A stretch of DNA of 64,000 bases, from the NCBI RefSeq assembly GCF_028858725.1, contig NC_084765.1:10061501-10125500 (forward strand). Direction: 5' to 3'. Source of the stretch: Colius striatus. Taxonomy: Eukaryota > Chordata > Aves > Coliiformes > Coliidae. Of the stretch, positions 49,036-61,800 are shown piece by piece. The position numbers were made by a program, and so were the translations under genes. Positions within the stretch are counted from its first letter, which is position 1. Each line of letters opens with the position of its first letter. The notes below the pieces were generated by a model, which saw only the letters and a list, made by a program, of their open reading frames with translations, did not search any database and was not told where the DNA came from.

Positions 49036-52000
49036 TGTTTCTTTGGCATATGAGAAGGTACAGGTTCAAAAAGGGATTAACTTGTGAATTTGTTAATTGC
49101 TTACATAGCTAGTGAAAGCAGTTGCTTGGTTGCAACCTCTGACACTGGAATGCTTTGAGACATTAAACATGTTAAAGCTTTGCCAGGCAAACGACTATTC
49201 ATGTCTCTCAACGTTCAGAGCTAGACAGTATTTGGAAATAGGACATTCGGATGCATCAAGTTTTGCTTGACATAGTACAACTATAATAATATAGTTAAAG
49301 ATAGAAAAACAAGGGCCCTGAGAAGTGGATTGTCAAAGCCAAAATTTTTAGACATGGCAAATGATTTTGTGTTTACTAATTTTTTGCTTCTGAACATAAA
49401 GAGATTCATAAATTGAGTGGGCCGCAGTCTCTATTTCAAATGTATCCAAGGTTTAACACTCAAAAATGAAAATAAAGTTGCTCAGGGACAGAGTTGTCAC
49501 TGTGGGGTGAAGGGTAGACACATGACAGCTTTGAAAAGAACAGAACATAATGCTTCTCTGAGTAACTGTAGACATGCTGCTCGCAAAGGCCCATATGTTG
49601 CATCTTTTACTAACACTGGTGAGTTGCTGGTCGTGTGATTCATTTGAGATGGATTAACTGAGAGTTTTGCCACAAATAAATAGCACAGTGTAATGCTGCC
49701 AGAAAAAAAAAAATCACAGTGCACAAAAACAACTAATAAAACAGCATAGCAGAGATCAGTTAAAGTATAAAGTGATTTTTGATGTTTTGGATAGAAAAAC
49801 ATTTTGGAAGGACAAATGGACAAGATAAGCCTGGCAAACACTGAGAATGGAAAATGCCATCTGGAAACAACAAACACAAACATAAATTTTATAGCAACTG
49901 TGTCAGGGTGACAGCAGATGTCTTCTAAGGCATGAATCTGGTGATGAAGGAGAAGACAACATACATCCTTGTGCCCCTGTCTCTTGCAAGTTGCTTTTGT
50001 ACTTAAGTTTCCATTAGATGTTTTAATGTTGCTGCTACCTCTGTTCTGTTCTCTTTGCATCAGTTGTTTCCTCATTGCTTTAGGTGCAGTTAGAGCTCAA
50101 TCCACAGATAGGATCTAGTTCTGTTTTCAACAAGAAATAGTACGTGCTCTCCTGTTCCTGTATCTTCCATTTCTGTATTGTTTTATTTCTTCCTTTCAGT
50201 GCTAGGTGAATTATTTGGAAATGATGCTTTGTGGATGTTCAATATCCAAATGCTATTGAATGACTTGGGCACCATTTTACCTTTCCTCAGAAGACTATAG
50301 TATGGCGATATGGGACTGAATTTTACTGTAGATAGTGGTTTGCTGAGCAGTCTTTGCCAAGCAGTGAAAAATGAGGAGTCTTGCATAACCTAAATGAACT
50401 GATGATATGTAAAATGTCACAGAGAGTGATGTGTAACAGAACTAGAGTAAACTTAAAGTAGTTATCTTTAAATGAGGAATGAGAAAGATGATGGAATAAT
50501 AGAAAAGCAAGGGGGCAGATATGGACTGGAAGAAAGTAAAAAAGAGTAAAATAACAGGCAACAGATAAAATGCCAGAGGAATAAAGATCATGATAATGTA
50601 TCCCAGTATAACAAGAAAAGTGCAATTTATATTTTTCTCGTCTTCTTCCACCTGGCTTTTAATCCATTCAGCTTTTTTCCTCCTATTCAGGCCATATTAA
50701 TTATCTACAATATCCATATAACAAATGTCTTGCTTCAAAACCCAGCTCCACAATACGCAAAGCTGTCTCTGCAGTACCTGCATATGTCTTTTTATGATTT
50801 AATAAAATATGGGCTTAAATCTAGTGAGAGAGATGACTAGGGACAGTAGGTAACTATGATCATTACATCACTGGAGACTGAACTTATGAACTTTATCTTC
50901 AAAATACAGAAAGCTGCTTCTTTTGGGGAGCTAAAAAAACAGCTTCATAACTTGAACTCTTGGGAAGAGCTCATCTGCAGAAGAGGGGAATCTCTGCTCA
51001 GGAGGTGGATAGTTTTTGATTCATATGTATGCAGATCCAGACATCAGAGTTTCCAACAAATTACCTACTCAGGGTAATTTAGAGTTTTCTACATGTGTTT
51101 GCTCATCTCTCTCCACAATGTAAAATGCTGTATTGCATCTTGAGTGCCTTTGGAATTTTATATCATCTTTCCAAACAAAAGATGTGAGCATGGTGTGAGA
51201 GAGGAAAGGAATAATAGAAGCAAATCTACTCAGACTAGATAATAATGAAGATTATATCTCCACAACCTAATAGGATTTCAGCTAAGAACCCAAATAGAAA
51301 GCAATCAAAGTAATGTTAAAAAAGTTAAGCTTTTCCATTGATTTCTAATGAGGTGTAATAAACCTTCTCATGTAAAATGGGATGTAAATACTGTGGGTTC
51401 TGATGTTTTGCTACTGCTTTCTTCAAGGACCCTCTTACGGCTAAAAATGTTTTAGCCTGCATCAAAATGCACCAGTAAAAATGTAATTCTTACACATATC
51501 TTTCTTTCTGTCATTCCCTTCTCTGAACTTTAGTGATAGGGAAGAAATACTAATGGAATTACTTTCCTTAGAGAACACTGTAATGCAAGGTAAGTGGTGG
51601 CTTTATTTACTAGGTTATGAGGTTAATATTTTCTCAGTGCTGATTGAAATAGTATCTCATTACATTAGTGTAGTTGGGGGCAATTTGTATTGATACATGA
51701 AAATTTAAAGATTTTTTTTTTCCATTATCTAGAGTGAAACAGAAGTGAAAAAATTTGCATAGCATGACATAGATCAGTATCAGGACAAGGATAACATCAG
51801 ATGCCTACTTTAGTGACCTGCACAGTAGATTGTATTCCCTCAAGCTTAAACATCTGAAGCAGAACTTTCAGAAACACCCCTGTGATTTAAGAGAAAAAAA
51901 ATCATAAACTGTGTGTTCCCTTCTAATTGAAATGTTCAACAAAAGAACTGTTTACGGTTTTTATCACCTAATTTTCTCCTTGACTATAGTGTGAGGCTTG

Positions 52001-54299
52001 TAGCATTTCTATTCTATTGTTCCTTTCCTTGTTTTTGTTCCAATTGAATTATAGAAGTGGACTGCTTATGTATTAGTATAATACACTGCATGAAGTTGTC
52101 TCATCTGGATTGTGATACTATACAATAAATCAGAATGACAAACTCAACCAATTTCTAAACAGCATACACTTGGATACCTTCAACTTTGTATAAACTCACA
52201 GAAGATTTCTGAAGAGACCAGCCCAGATCATTATTACCAGAGACAAGAAAGCAAGCACATTTTTTGTCTGTTAAAGCATCTGAAGCCAGAGTTTTAACAC
52301 TAGCTTCAGTAAAATCAAGGCTTCAATGAGGAGACAAGGAATTACTGTTCTGCTGTTGAGGAACACAGCTTTGCTAGTAGGAGAATGTAGTTATAAATTA
52401 AATTATATTTCAAACACGATCAGAAAACTGTTGGGAGTAAAGGGCTGATGCATAGTAACAAGAGGTTAATTATGAGGTGTTATAAGCAACCCATGAGTCC
52501 TGTGAGACACATTAGCCATCTTTTTTTCAAATTTTTATGTCACTCACAGATGTGCTGACAGTCATTAGTAACAAATACTGTTCATATTTGTTTATAAAAG
52601 CATTTTTTTGTCAACATTTTATAAACTTTCATGGAAAAGGTGGCTTATTAATGGTTGTTACTTGTCCCTTATCTGGATTGATTTCCAGTAAGTTTTGCCA
52701 TAAATTGAGAAGTCCAAGGCCACTTCATGGATTCTACATAAATTGCCAGGGCTGAAGGATTTGTATGTTGTGACTGCAGACAGAGTTTACAAAGATTATA
52801 GCAAATCTAGATAACACTGTTATTAGAGGCTATAGTGAGACACAGTGCTGTCAGTTGCTACCAGCTGTGGAGCTGTAACACTGATGTATGAAGATAGGAA
52901 ATAGGAAAATAATGTTGCTGTAGACAAATGTTCATTGTGGACCAAGAGGATAATTGACTTATGCAACAGAGCCCTACTGCTATATTCTGTCAATATTTTG
53001 TCTTATGTAAAGCTTAGAGTTGTTAATTAACTGGTTTGTCCAACAAACTTCCCTGTACAACTAAAAAGACTTTTCTCTTAAAATGTAAATATGTACCCTT
53101 TTTCTCATTCAAATACTTAGTGTTATATAGTTTCCAAATGAGTTGTATTGGATTGGCCTCCTTCAGTGTATCAATGTCAGAGTTTGCTGCAGCTTCTGTT
53201 GGTGCTGGTTTTGTACATGTTTGAGTATCTGTAGCTTTTACTGTTTCTCGAGAGTGCTAAGTGATGGAAAGGAAGAAGTCGTTCTGCCTTTTGGCAGAAC
53301 AGTTGCATGCCTTCTCTCTTGAATACTGAGTCTTGCTTATAATCCATATATAAATAACAACCCAAACTGAGACAAATCATCTGCTTTTACTTCTATTAAG
53401 ATATTGAAATGTACATCCAAGATATTGCAGGGTTGAATGGTCATATGTATGTGCTTCAGAGGAGTAAGTCTTGCTATCTGCTGTGCTTTCTGCACAGAGG
53501 ATAGCCCTGGTATAATGACAAGTTGTGGAGGGTGACTACATAACTATGGTATGATCAATGGCATTTGTTACTTCTTGCTTTCACTGGATCATAAGTACTT
53601 AAACTGATCTCAGTATGTTAACAGGTGCCTTGTTGTTCCTAATTGTAGTCATGCTCATGTTACATTTCTACCTTGAGACTATTGAAAGAAAATATCTTGT
53701 TTAGTACAAAAGTTTCTATCTAATAGGTATGGAAGAAGTTGCTCTATCGTGTACCTGCTCTAAAATCGGTGTGATTTCATATTGAGAACAATTTGCCCCT
53801 TTTAGTGTGTTTCCAAAAGTGTATTTAAGATACACTTAGAAGAGAGGAAAGCAGCACAGATATGCTGAGCTAAATTGCGAGTTACTGACTCTATCCCTGA
53901 TACTGAAGCTGATTCTGGACAGATTATGCTCTGATATGGTGTGTTCCCATGGAAGTGGGGGAGGCGATGGAGGGGTGCAGGGACTTGCTGGTGTGGATGC
54001 AAGCAACAACTAACTATTAATAATATAACCTCCCAGGGAAGGGGTCAGGCAAACAGGCTAAAAGACAAAGATCTTGTCATAGTGGGTGGCCGCTGGGTAT
54101 CTTGGAGCTGTGGAACCGGTAGCTCCGATGAGCACAAGGCATGTCTCCGGTTTCACTCCCTCCAGGCAAATGGATGACTATCCGTTCGAGCATACATCTT
54201 AATGATAGCGGCTGCTCTCTCCAGCCAAGCAGCAGAGCGTTCACCTAGCAGCAGACGGGAACTGGCTGCCGCTGCTTCCCATCTAGGCTGGGAATTCTT
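49036..54299. other. Intergenic stretch upstream of GALNT18, no gene established
   Basis: AT-rich unique DNA that becomes GC-richer after about 53.9 kb. It contains a 192-codon minus-strand frame with an ATG (49497-50075), treated as an unproven frame. No known exon was recognised. Confidence 0.5.
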
Positions 54300-54989
54300 T
54301 GCAGCCAGCTACAGAAATAGCAGAGGCCGCCGTCCCCGCCCTCCCGGCCCGGCTTGCAGCACGGCGGTGGGGCCCCAGCGCGCGTGTGTGTGTGTGTGTG
54401 AGGAGCAGGTGGGCCCCGCGTAACCCCGCCCCGCGCGGGTCCCCGTCGGCCATACGGTGATGGCAGCAACCTCCGTGCCAGAGCAGGCTCTTTATTGGAG
54501 GAGGGGGCTGTCAATCCGCGGCCGAGCAAGCCCCACTCTCCGGCAAGCTGCTCCCGAGGTCTGATTCTGGAGCTGTGGTCGGTCGCAATGGGAAGCGGCG
54601 TCGGAGGAAATAAAGTTTGCAACACTTGGGCACTTGGCTGCTCGCGTCCTTGATGCCCGTGGCAGGAGCCGGTGCCTAATACCAGCGGGCAGCCGGGTGG
54701 CTGGCACGCCTTGCTGGGCTGCTGCCGGCACTGCTATCGCAAAGTTTCAGCTATTTTAATGTACTAAAATCCAGGATTCTAATTATCAACCCTCCTCGCC
54801 CCCACCTCTCCTTCTAGGTAGGCGACAAATATTTTCTTTCTGTGGATTAGAGAACTTTTTGCATGGAAATTTACTGACTTCTGAGTGCTCTCCTTTTCGG
54901 GGAAAGGGGGGAAAGGATTTATTTTCATCACAGTTTATTTTTCTTTTTTGGATCGCAGGATTTTTGGAGCTATATGGAGGGATCTCAGG
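54300..54989 (+). promoter_or_regulatory. GALNT18: GALNT18 CpG-island promoter and 5' leader region
   Basis: A GC- and CpG-rich lobe (about 54310-54740) directly upstream of the GALNT18 coding start. It holds a GC box 'ccccgcccc' (54424-54432), a reverse CCAAT box ATTGG (54494-54498) and a CG/TG alternating tract (about 54378-54400). There is no convincing TATA box, as is usual for CpG-island promoters with dispersed start sites. The last 240 bases before the ATG are AT-rich and hold short upstream reading frames at 54863-54877 and 54974-55054; one at 54588-54653 would count only if transcription starts above it. The true start site cannot be placed from sequence. Confidence 0.75.
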
Positions 54990-55054
54990 ATGGTGTGCAC
55001 CAGGAAAACCAAAACTTTAGTGTCCACTTGCGTGATTTTGAGTGGAATGACTAA
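54974..55054 (+). other. Overlapping upstream ORF at the GALNT18 start
   Basis: An ATG 16 bases before the GALNT18 ATG, in another frame, opens a 26-codon frame that runs through the main start and ends TAA at 55052-55054. Its start context is poor (T at -3, G at +4), whereas the main ATG has A at -3 and G at +4. It could therefore reduce, without abolishing, translation of GALNT18 by leaky scanning. Function is an inference. Confidence 0.55.
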
Positions 55055-55224
55055 CATCGTCTGCCTGCTGTACGTGGGCTGGGTCACCAACTACATTGCC
55101 AATGTTTATGTGAAAGTGCAGGAGCCAATATCAGAAAAAAAGTTAGAGGAAGACAAAGGGGACACTTTAAGGATTATAGAAAGGCTGGACCATTTGGAAA
55201 ATGTCATCAAGCAGCACATCCAAG
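54990..55224 (+). CDS. GALNT18: GALNT18, coding exon 1 (N-terminal 78 residues)
   Basis: First coding exon of polypeptide N-acetylgalactosaminyltransferase 18, a type II membrane protein of the GT27 family that starts mucin-type O-glycosylation in the secretory pathway. Members of the T8/T9/T17/T18 branch show little or no activity in vitro, and T18 may act in a regulatory way. The sequence shows a short basic cytosolic tail (MVCTRKTKTL), a signal anchor at about residues 11-37 (VSTCVILSGMTNIVCLLYVG), and a stem with a charged, probably coiled-coil stretch at 48-78 (KKLEEDKGDTLRIIERLDHL, then ENVIKQHIQ). This N-terminus is nearly identical to vertebrate GALNT18 as I know it. ATG 54990 is the first in-frame ATG and has a strong Kozak context. 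The exon ends CAAG|GTACCA, giving a phase 1 intron. The catalytic and lectin domains lie in later exons beyond the window. Confidence 0.94.
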
Positions 55225-55239
55225 GTACCACCTTACCCC

Positions 55240-55690
55240 CCGCTTGCTCTCCCTCCCCAGCCCGGCGCTGGCCGCGTGCAGGCTGCATCCCCTCCCGCCG
55301 CGTTTGTGTTGTGTGCGTGTGACATTTCTGTCGCGATCGGGGAGAGCCATTCCTCAGCCGGGAAGAGCCGGAGGCTGCGGTGCGTGTGGGAGCCCCCGGC
55401 GGTCCCCTCCCGCTGCCTGGCGAGAGGAGCGGCGGAGGCGGGCGGCGCGGGGGGCACCCGCCACGCTCCTCTCCCTCTCTTTCAACCTCCCCCCTCCCGG
55501 GGCGGCGAGCGGGGGCCGCCGGCCGCGAGAAGCCGCCCCCGCGCCGCGGAGAGCGGGCCGCGAGCGCCGGGCGCTTGGTGCCGGGGCGGGCCGGGCGGCG
55601 GAGGACTCGGGGGCGGCTCGGTCCGAGCCCCCGGCGCTGGGCAGCGGCAACGGTAGCCCCGCCGTCCTGGGCTCGGCCTGGTGCTGTAAT
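55240..55690 (+). promoter_or_regulatory. GALNT18: CpG island, intronic lobe
   Basis: Extremely GC- and CpG-rich sequence directly downstream of the exon 1 donor, with many CCGCC/GGCGG-type boxes and CGCG runs. It gives long open frames on both strands (up to 163 codons), caused by the scarcity of AT-rich stop codons and not by coding. It probably belongs to the same unmethylated promoter domain as the upstream lobe. Confidence 0.8.
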
Positions 55691-55838
55691 AAACCTGGTC
55701 TCAGCTTCCCATCTGTCTGTGTCTTGCTGAAGTAGGGGGTCCGCGGGGAGGGCTCGGCGCGAAGAGCAGGGAAGCCTCTTCCCATCTTGCTTTTACGGTC
55801 ATTGTTTTGTATTAATGTGGGGTTTGGGGTTTGTTTTT

Positions 55839-55861
55839 GGGGGGGGAGGGAGGAGGAGGGG
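55839..55861 (+). repeat. G-rich tract, G-quadruplex candidate
   Basis: A G8 run, then A-GGG, then AGGAGGA, then GGGG. This satisfies the four-run G3+ pattern with loops of up to 7, and it is preceded by two further GGGG blocks (about 55818-55829). It lies on the sense strand of GALNT18 intron 1. Confidence 0.75.
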
Positions 55862-58800
55862 CGAAATGGGTTGCTTCTCTTTACCCCGTAAACCTGACTC
55901 TGGTAATCCTTGATGAGAGTCTGTGCCTGAGTGTGCTCAAGGTTTTCCCCTAGTGCTGCTGTAGTTCAGGGAGCCACTTGGGATTATAACTGGGGCAGTC
56001 TCATTTGTGTAACGCCTTTTTAATTCAATCTCCTTGTAATGGGAGCTCTGGGAGAAAGGTTGAAGTGGGCAAGCAGTGGAGGTGAATATGGTTATTTCCT
56101 GGGAGTTTTGAGTTTTGCATGACTTTGCTTTGCTGGGTGATCTTTGGTATCTTCTTTCCTATTTTGATCATCTGCATGGCATCCTATAGTCCTCTCAGTT
56201 TGCTAAGTGGGTTGGATAGTAAGGAGGCTGAAGGTGGGAGTAGGTGAGAGCTCTTTCAAAATCTAGAGGTATCATCTTTCTCTGTTTCTGCTTGAAGTCT
56301 ACTGAATGTTCAAATCCCAATTACAGTCTCTCCTAAATCTGAAAAGGAAGAGCAAACTATCTGGTAAATGATACCTGCTGCTGCTTCCACAAAGCTTTGG
56401 ACAACTGATCTTGTGGGAATATGGACAAAGGTGGAGCAGGGAGGTGGCTAATCCTGTATAAATTGAGCTTCCCCTGCCTGTCAATACTCATAAATTTACA
56501 GCACTATTAAAGCAGAGTTACTTTGCTACAACTTGTGCTAATATATTTTAAAATATGACACATACCATTCCATTTGCATATGCCTTCATTTCTCAGATAG
56601 TCTTGTCATCTTGGGTAAATTGGTAAAATACTTCTTTTTTTTTGTTTGGTTGTTTTTCCCCCTGGAGGATGAGTTATAGCAGCTCCTGCAAGTCTTAAGT
56701 TCTCTTATGCAGTCCTTAAGTTTCCCCTAATTCCTGGAATGTGGTTTTAAAGGGAGATATATTCTTGTGTGTGTGCCAGTGGAGTGCACTGTGGAAGCAT
56801 GGATGAAGGCAAGGATTTTTCAAAAAGTGCTGTTAAGAGTTAGATGCATGAAATGATGTGACTTTCCATATGAATTTGGAGCATAACTCCTTCGGGTTTG
56901 TTGATGTGAAGCTCAAACACTATTTTTTTCAAGTAAAATAACTATGTCAGCATGTTCCTTTGGTTCAGTGGTTCTCAAGAGTATTGGAGAAAGGTATGCT
57001 TAAATCAAGGGAGAGTTTAGCATGCATTAAAGCATAAACCTTTTTTGTGACTTTTGTGACTACACATAAACCAAACCAGAAGGTATTTTCCTTAAATAAC
57101 ATTGATATGAAAGTTGAAGAGAGTCTTCAAAAAATAATTTGGTGAACAGTTTGGTAATAAGTACTGAAATATTTTTAGGGGGGAAAAATAGAAGTTTGTG
57201 AAGTTAGTTCTCATACTGCATTGAAACCACTTACTCCTTAAGATAAATAAACTAAATAAAAATCACAGATCATTATCCCTGAGTGGATTTTCAGTGCTTT
57301 TACTTTCCAAATAGTAATAACCGAGGTTCTGGACAAGGTGATAAGCATTATCTGTAGTTTGTTACTAAACTTTTCCTTGGACCATTTCTGCTTTATGTTG
57401 GAGAGAGGTGTCAATATCTCAGATGTTCTGCAGTGCTGAACAGGCATGAAATCAGCACAGGAAATAGAATTGCATTCCATAGGATATTCTGCAAATTCCA
57501 GAGAGCTTTATCTGCTTCATTTTACACATGGGGCAATGTTAATATTTCATTTTAATTTGTTTTCTGATTGAGTTGTTTAATTAGATGCCATCTGGGAATT
57601 CCGTTAGCATATAAATTGCAGTCTTGTAATATTCTATCAGGTGTCCTTGAAATGAGAAGAAGAGATGCCTTCATATAAAATCCTTTTAAAAAAGACATTT
57701 TCATGGCAGGAAAATGGGTTTCCAGATAAGTTCAGGGAGAAGGAAATTGTGTATGTCCTGTGTTTGGAAGGAATGGTATGGAAATGCTGACATCGGCCAA
57801 GAATGGAAAAGTTTGAATGCACAAGTATGTACCTGACATATTGCACATCTTACACCTCTGTGTAGTCACACTTCTGTAGATGTTGAAGGGTACTGATTTC
57901 TCTGTACACTTTTTCTGGGTGCTAGAAATGGAACGAGCGCATGTGTATCTGTTCTGCTGATATGGCGCTTGTAATTTATGTTGTGTACCCTATGGACATG
58001 CTGTGCATGAGTCGAGCATCTGTATGCTGACTTCTGTGGAAGGTACTTTGGGGCAGGATTGGCAGTCTTGCAATCTAGTTGAGAAGTATGGACCACAGAA
58101 AGATGTATTTTGTGGAGTGGAAGCCTGATGCTGGAACTGGAGCCTGGGAATTTTGAATTCTTGGCTTGTGGCCTCCTACAATTTACAAGATGGTTTTGGT
58201 CAAATCATGTTATCTTTACCTGCCTGGCTAGTACTAAAGAGATTCCACCCCTGCCCACCCCAAATCCTTAGTAGGAGGCATACATGTTATGTGAGTAGGC
58301 AACCCACTGAAACTTTTCATTTCCACATCCTTTTGAGTTTGCAAACAACCTGATGTGGATTATTTGTTTTTTTCCCAAGATGAATTGTATATGTTTTTAT
58401 GTGTGAAAGAAACTGAGAAAAGACCAGATATGGATACTTTTATGAACAATGCAGTTCTTTCTTCCATGACTAACAAAAGTGTGTGGCACATGTATAATCT
58501 AGAACTATTGAGCTCTGTATACTTCAAGGGACGAAGGTTAATTAACGTTGTGTTAAATGAAGTATCTGTGGTTTCAGCCTTAGATTTGAAATAAATTATT
58601 CCCAAAGGTATTAGAAAACAGCATGTTCGGTGGAGTTCACAAGGAACATACTGGTCAAAAAACCCCCAAACACTCTCATTTTATTAAAATCAATACAAGA
58701 GTGCTTTACGTAGATGGCAACACATTGTTCATATTAATAATGCATCATGCATTGGCTCTGTCACTAAAAAACTGCCCTAAGTTGCATGTGCAGTTGGAAG

Positions 58801-61800
58801 ATCATGTGAGCAGGCAGGCTGCTTTTAATCAGATACTTACTTTGTAACAATGACAAGAGGAAAAACTACAAGAAGGGAGCGATTTATTGTTTTCTGCAGC
58901 CTAGTTTTAGGCTGTCACAGCTGATGAGTTATAATCTTGAGTAGTTATGCTATGGTTAAGCCGATATCACTTCAAACACCTCATGTGTGCCATCCTGTTT
59001 GTCTTAGTCATTTTAATATTTTTCAGCCTTCCTAGTTTTAATCAGATGATGTTTGCATTCCAGAGTTATTTTGAAAGATTGTAGACTATGAAATGAACTT
59101 GCTTCCATGCCGTCTCCGACACTCCCCCCCACCTCCTAGACATTAATTCTGTTGGGACCTAAACAGAATTCATAAAATAGGAGGAGAAGTATCTCTCAAC
59201 TGGCTGCTTAGAATGATTTGCTCTGTGGATTTGCTTTAGCTGATGTTAGCTATCCCAGAGTTGAATATCTAATCACTGTCTGTGGTCGGCTGGGGAAGAG
59301 AGAGATCTCCAGCATGTGATTCATTCCCCGTGTCTTGGACAAGTGTTAGGCTGGAATGATTTGCTTTCAGAAATTGGATATTTTGATTTTTGGGAGTACT
59401 GTCAACCCAGATTCTTAGTTGTAGCCATCTAAACATTTGGATTAGTAAATTCTGTGTTTGATATCTACCCTTTATTTATTTCTTCATCTCAAACACAAGG
59501 AAGAATGTAGTATATAAACCTCTGATTTGTGATAGCTGTCCTTTGCAGCTGAGTTCCATAAAGTCAGGCTCGCTAGGATTTGCATGACCACTCCACCATG
59601 TTTCTTACTCTTCTGATACTTTTCTTTTGGGAATAATTAATTGGTAAATCTACCCAGCTTATTTCCCTCAAGATCCAAAGCAATTAGGCATGTTTATCAC
59701 TCTATGCAGTGTATTTATTCTACTGAGAAACAACTCAGCAGTAGACAGTAGCCCTAGGAACACAGCTCTTACTCCACTACTGAGGGCCCTATATTCACAG
59801 TCTCTGTACAAGCAAAGGGACTGTGGTCCCAATGTAACTAATTGTGAGGGAAGGAACTCCTTGGATATGAAAGACATACAGGATTAATCCCATTATTTTT
59901 TCTCTTTAGACAGTGACTTCTCAAGGCATTCTAGATTGCTGCATATCAGTGAACATTAATTTGAATTTAACTTTCATGTTCTTCCGTGTTTAGGAATGGG
60001 TCCACTAAAGAAAACTTTCATATAGTAATTTAGGCTGAATGACTTAAATCACAGTAAATTTTTGAGTGTTGCTGGGGGTGAAGCTAATTCAAGGACCATC
60101 TACAGAAGACTTGATGTTGATTATGTTGACTACAACCTGGTAGTTTATTATTACTACTACTAAACTTAACATTTTTGTGCTTTAAAGATCTTTAATTTTC
60201 TTCTATCTGTTTTCTTCAGATTTATACAATGTTTTTGATTTTGAGTTAGATTTTTTTTTTTTGAGATTTTGGTGTTTGTGACTCAAAGTAGACAATGTTT
60301 ATTTGGATACCAAGTGAGAGAGAATGGTAGCTTTGTAGTTGGACAGGGGATTGACCAGGATTCAGTTTCCTTCAATCTAGACCACTTCTGTAGTTCACAT
60401 GAAAGTTTTGAACAAAAGATTAAAAAGTGAATCAGTGGCAGAGGCTGGAAACTGACTACTGTGCCCTCCACCACTTCTCTTATTGCTGAGCTAGAGAATT
60501 TTGCCTTTTTTCTCTGAAAAAGTTCATTTTTGTTGACCTTGATCTCTGCATAATGGCCCAGCTTCAGTGGAAAGAGCAGATTGTGTACTACGGTCCTTAT
60601 GCAGATGATTTATGGCCTGTTTGGAGATGGAGATAGCTATTCTGCTTAAGTTCTGGCCTCCATTCAGTGCTTCATTTTCAGCCTAGGTATCACTTTGGAA
60701 AACGTCGTTCAGGTTGACACAAGCAACCTGCAACTGTGCAGATTCAAACTTAGGTCTTTTGACTTTCCGCCTGACTGTTATGCCCATTTTAGTACTAAAG
60801 AATGATTTTATCTACATGACCAAAATACAAATAAATACGTATGAGAAGAAACACAAAGGAAGACCTACACATAGCTGCTGGGAATTGTCTATTATGTGAG
60901 ATCAGCTTGGTTATGGTGTCATGCTCTCTCATGGCAATATCTGCCTTAGCAGCCTAGTGTACTCTTTCACTTGGCCGAACTGTGGCCTGGGGTTGGTTGT
61001 GATCTGCCAATTAACTGTTGTGCATACAAGGACAGGCAAAGAGATCATTGGGAGGTGAGATTTCTGTCATGGCTTAAAACTCAAAAGAGCCTTTGCTCAG
61101 GGGAGCCTGATGCTGAGGTCACTGTATGATGTGATATGTCTGTTCTGATTACTGGGTCAGAAAGAGATGACTGTATCTGTACACAAGATACACTCTCTGT
61201 ATTTCTGAAACAACTTCAAGAATGTTTTTGTACCTCGGGTTCAAGACTGTGTTTCCAGAGGTGACTCCCAGATACTAATAATACTCTATTTTTCCAGGAC
61301 AGGACCAAACTCTAGAATCACATGCCAACGTATTGTTTGTTTGTCAGCATGAGCTGAGTGTTTATGAAAGAGTCTAGTATTCTGCATCCAGTAGTACAGG
61401 ATCTAGACCTGCAAGTGGTTGTGTGCAAAATATGAGGCTTTGTTTTATATTATAAAAAGAGACTACAATCACTTGTTTATCAGTGAGCCTGGCATGGGCT
61501 GTGTGATTTCTCCCTTGTCTGTAGGGCCAAAAGTTTGGGGTTGTTGCCTGCCTCTACCTAACATAGCTTCCTGGCCTGTGATAAGCCAAAGAGCAGTCTA
61601 ACTTAATTCTGTGTTCAACAGAAAGGTTTTGTCATCAATGTTATACTTTGAAAAGATGTATAAGCTGTAGTCTGATGGGATAAGCTAATATTAGCTGTCT
61701 GAATGTTAGGGATATGATAAGTAAAGAAAATCTGTGGTGATTAAAAAATGTATGAGATTTGGATCTTGAGACAGTGATGGCAGTTGTGAGGAAGGTTTAG

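Noticed and set aside
54885..54989. In-frame N-terminal extension of GALNT18
   Set aside because: The upstream in-frame stretch has no ATG (it would need GTG). The known family N-terminus starts at MVCTRK, and the ATG at 54990 has a strong Kozak context.
55201..55785. Several 74-163 codon frames on both strands after GALNT18 exon 1
   Set aside because: All lie in the intronic CpG island, where stop codons are rare. Their composition is Ala/Gly/Pro/Arg-rich and they conflict with the clear splice donor at 55225.
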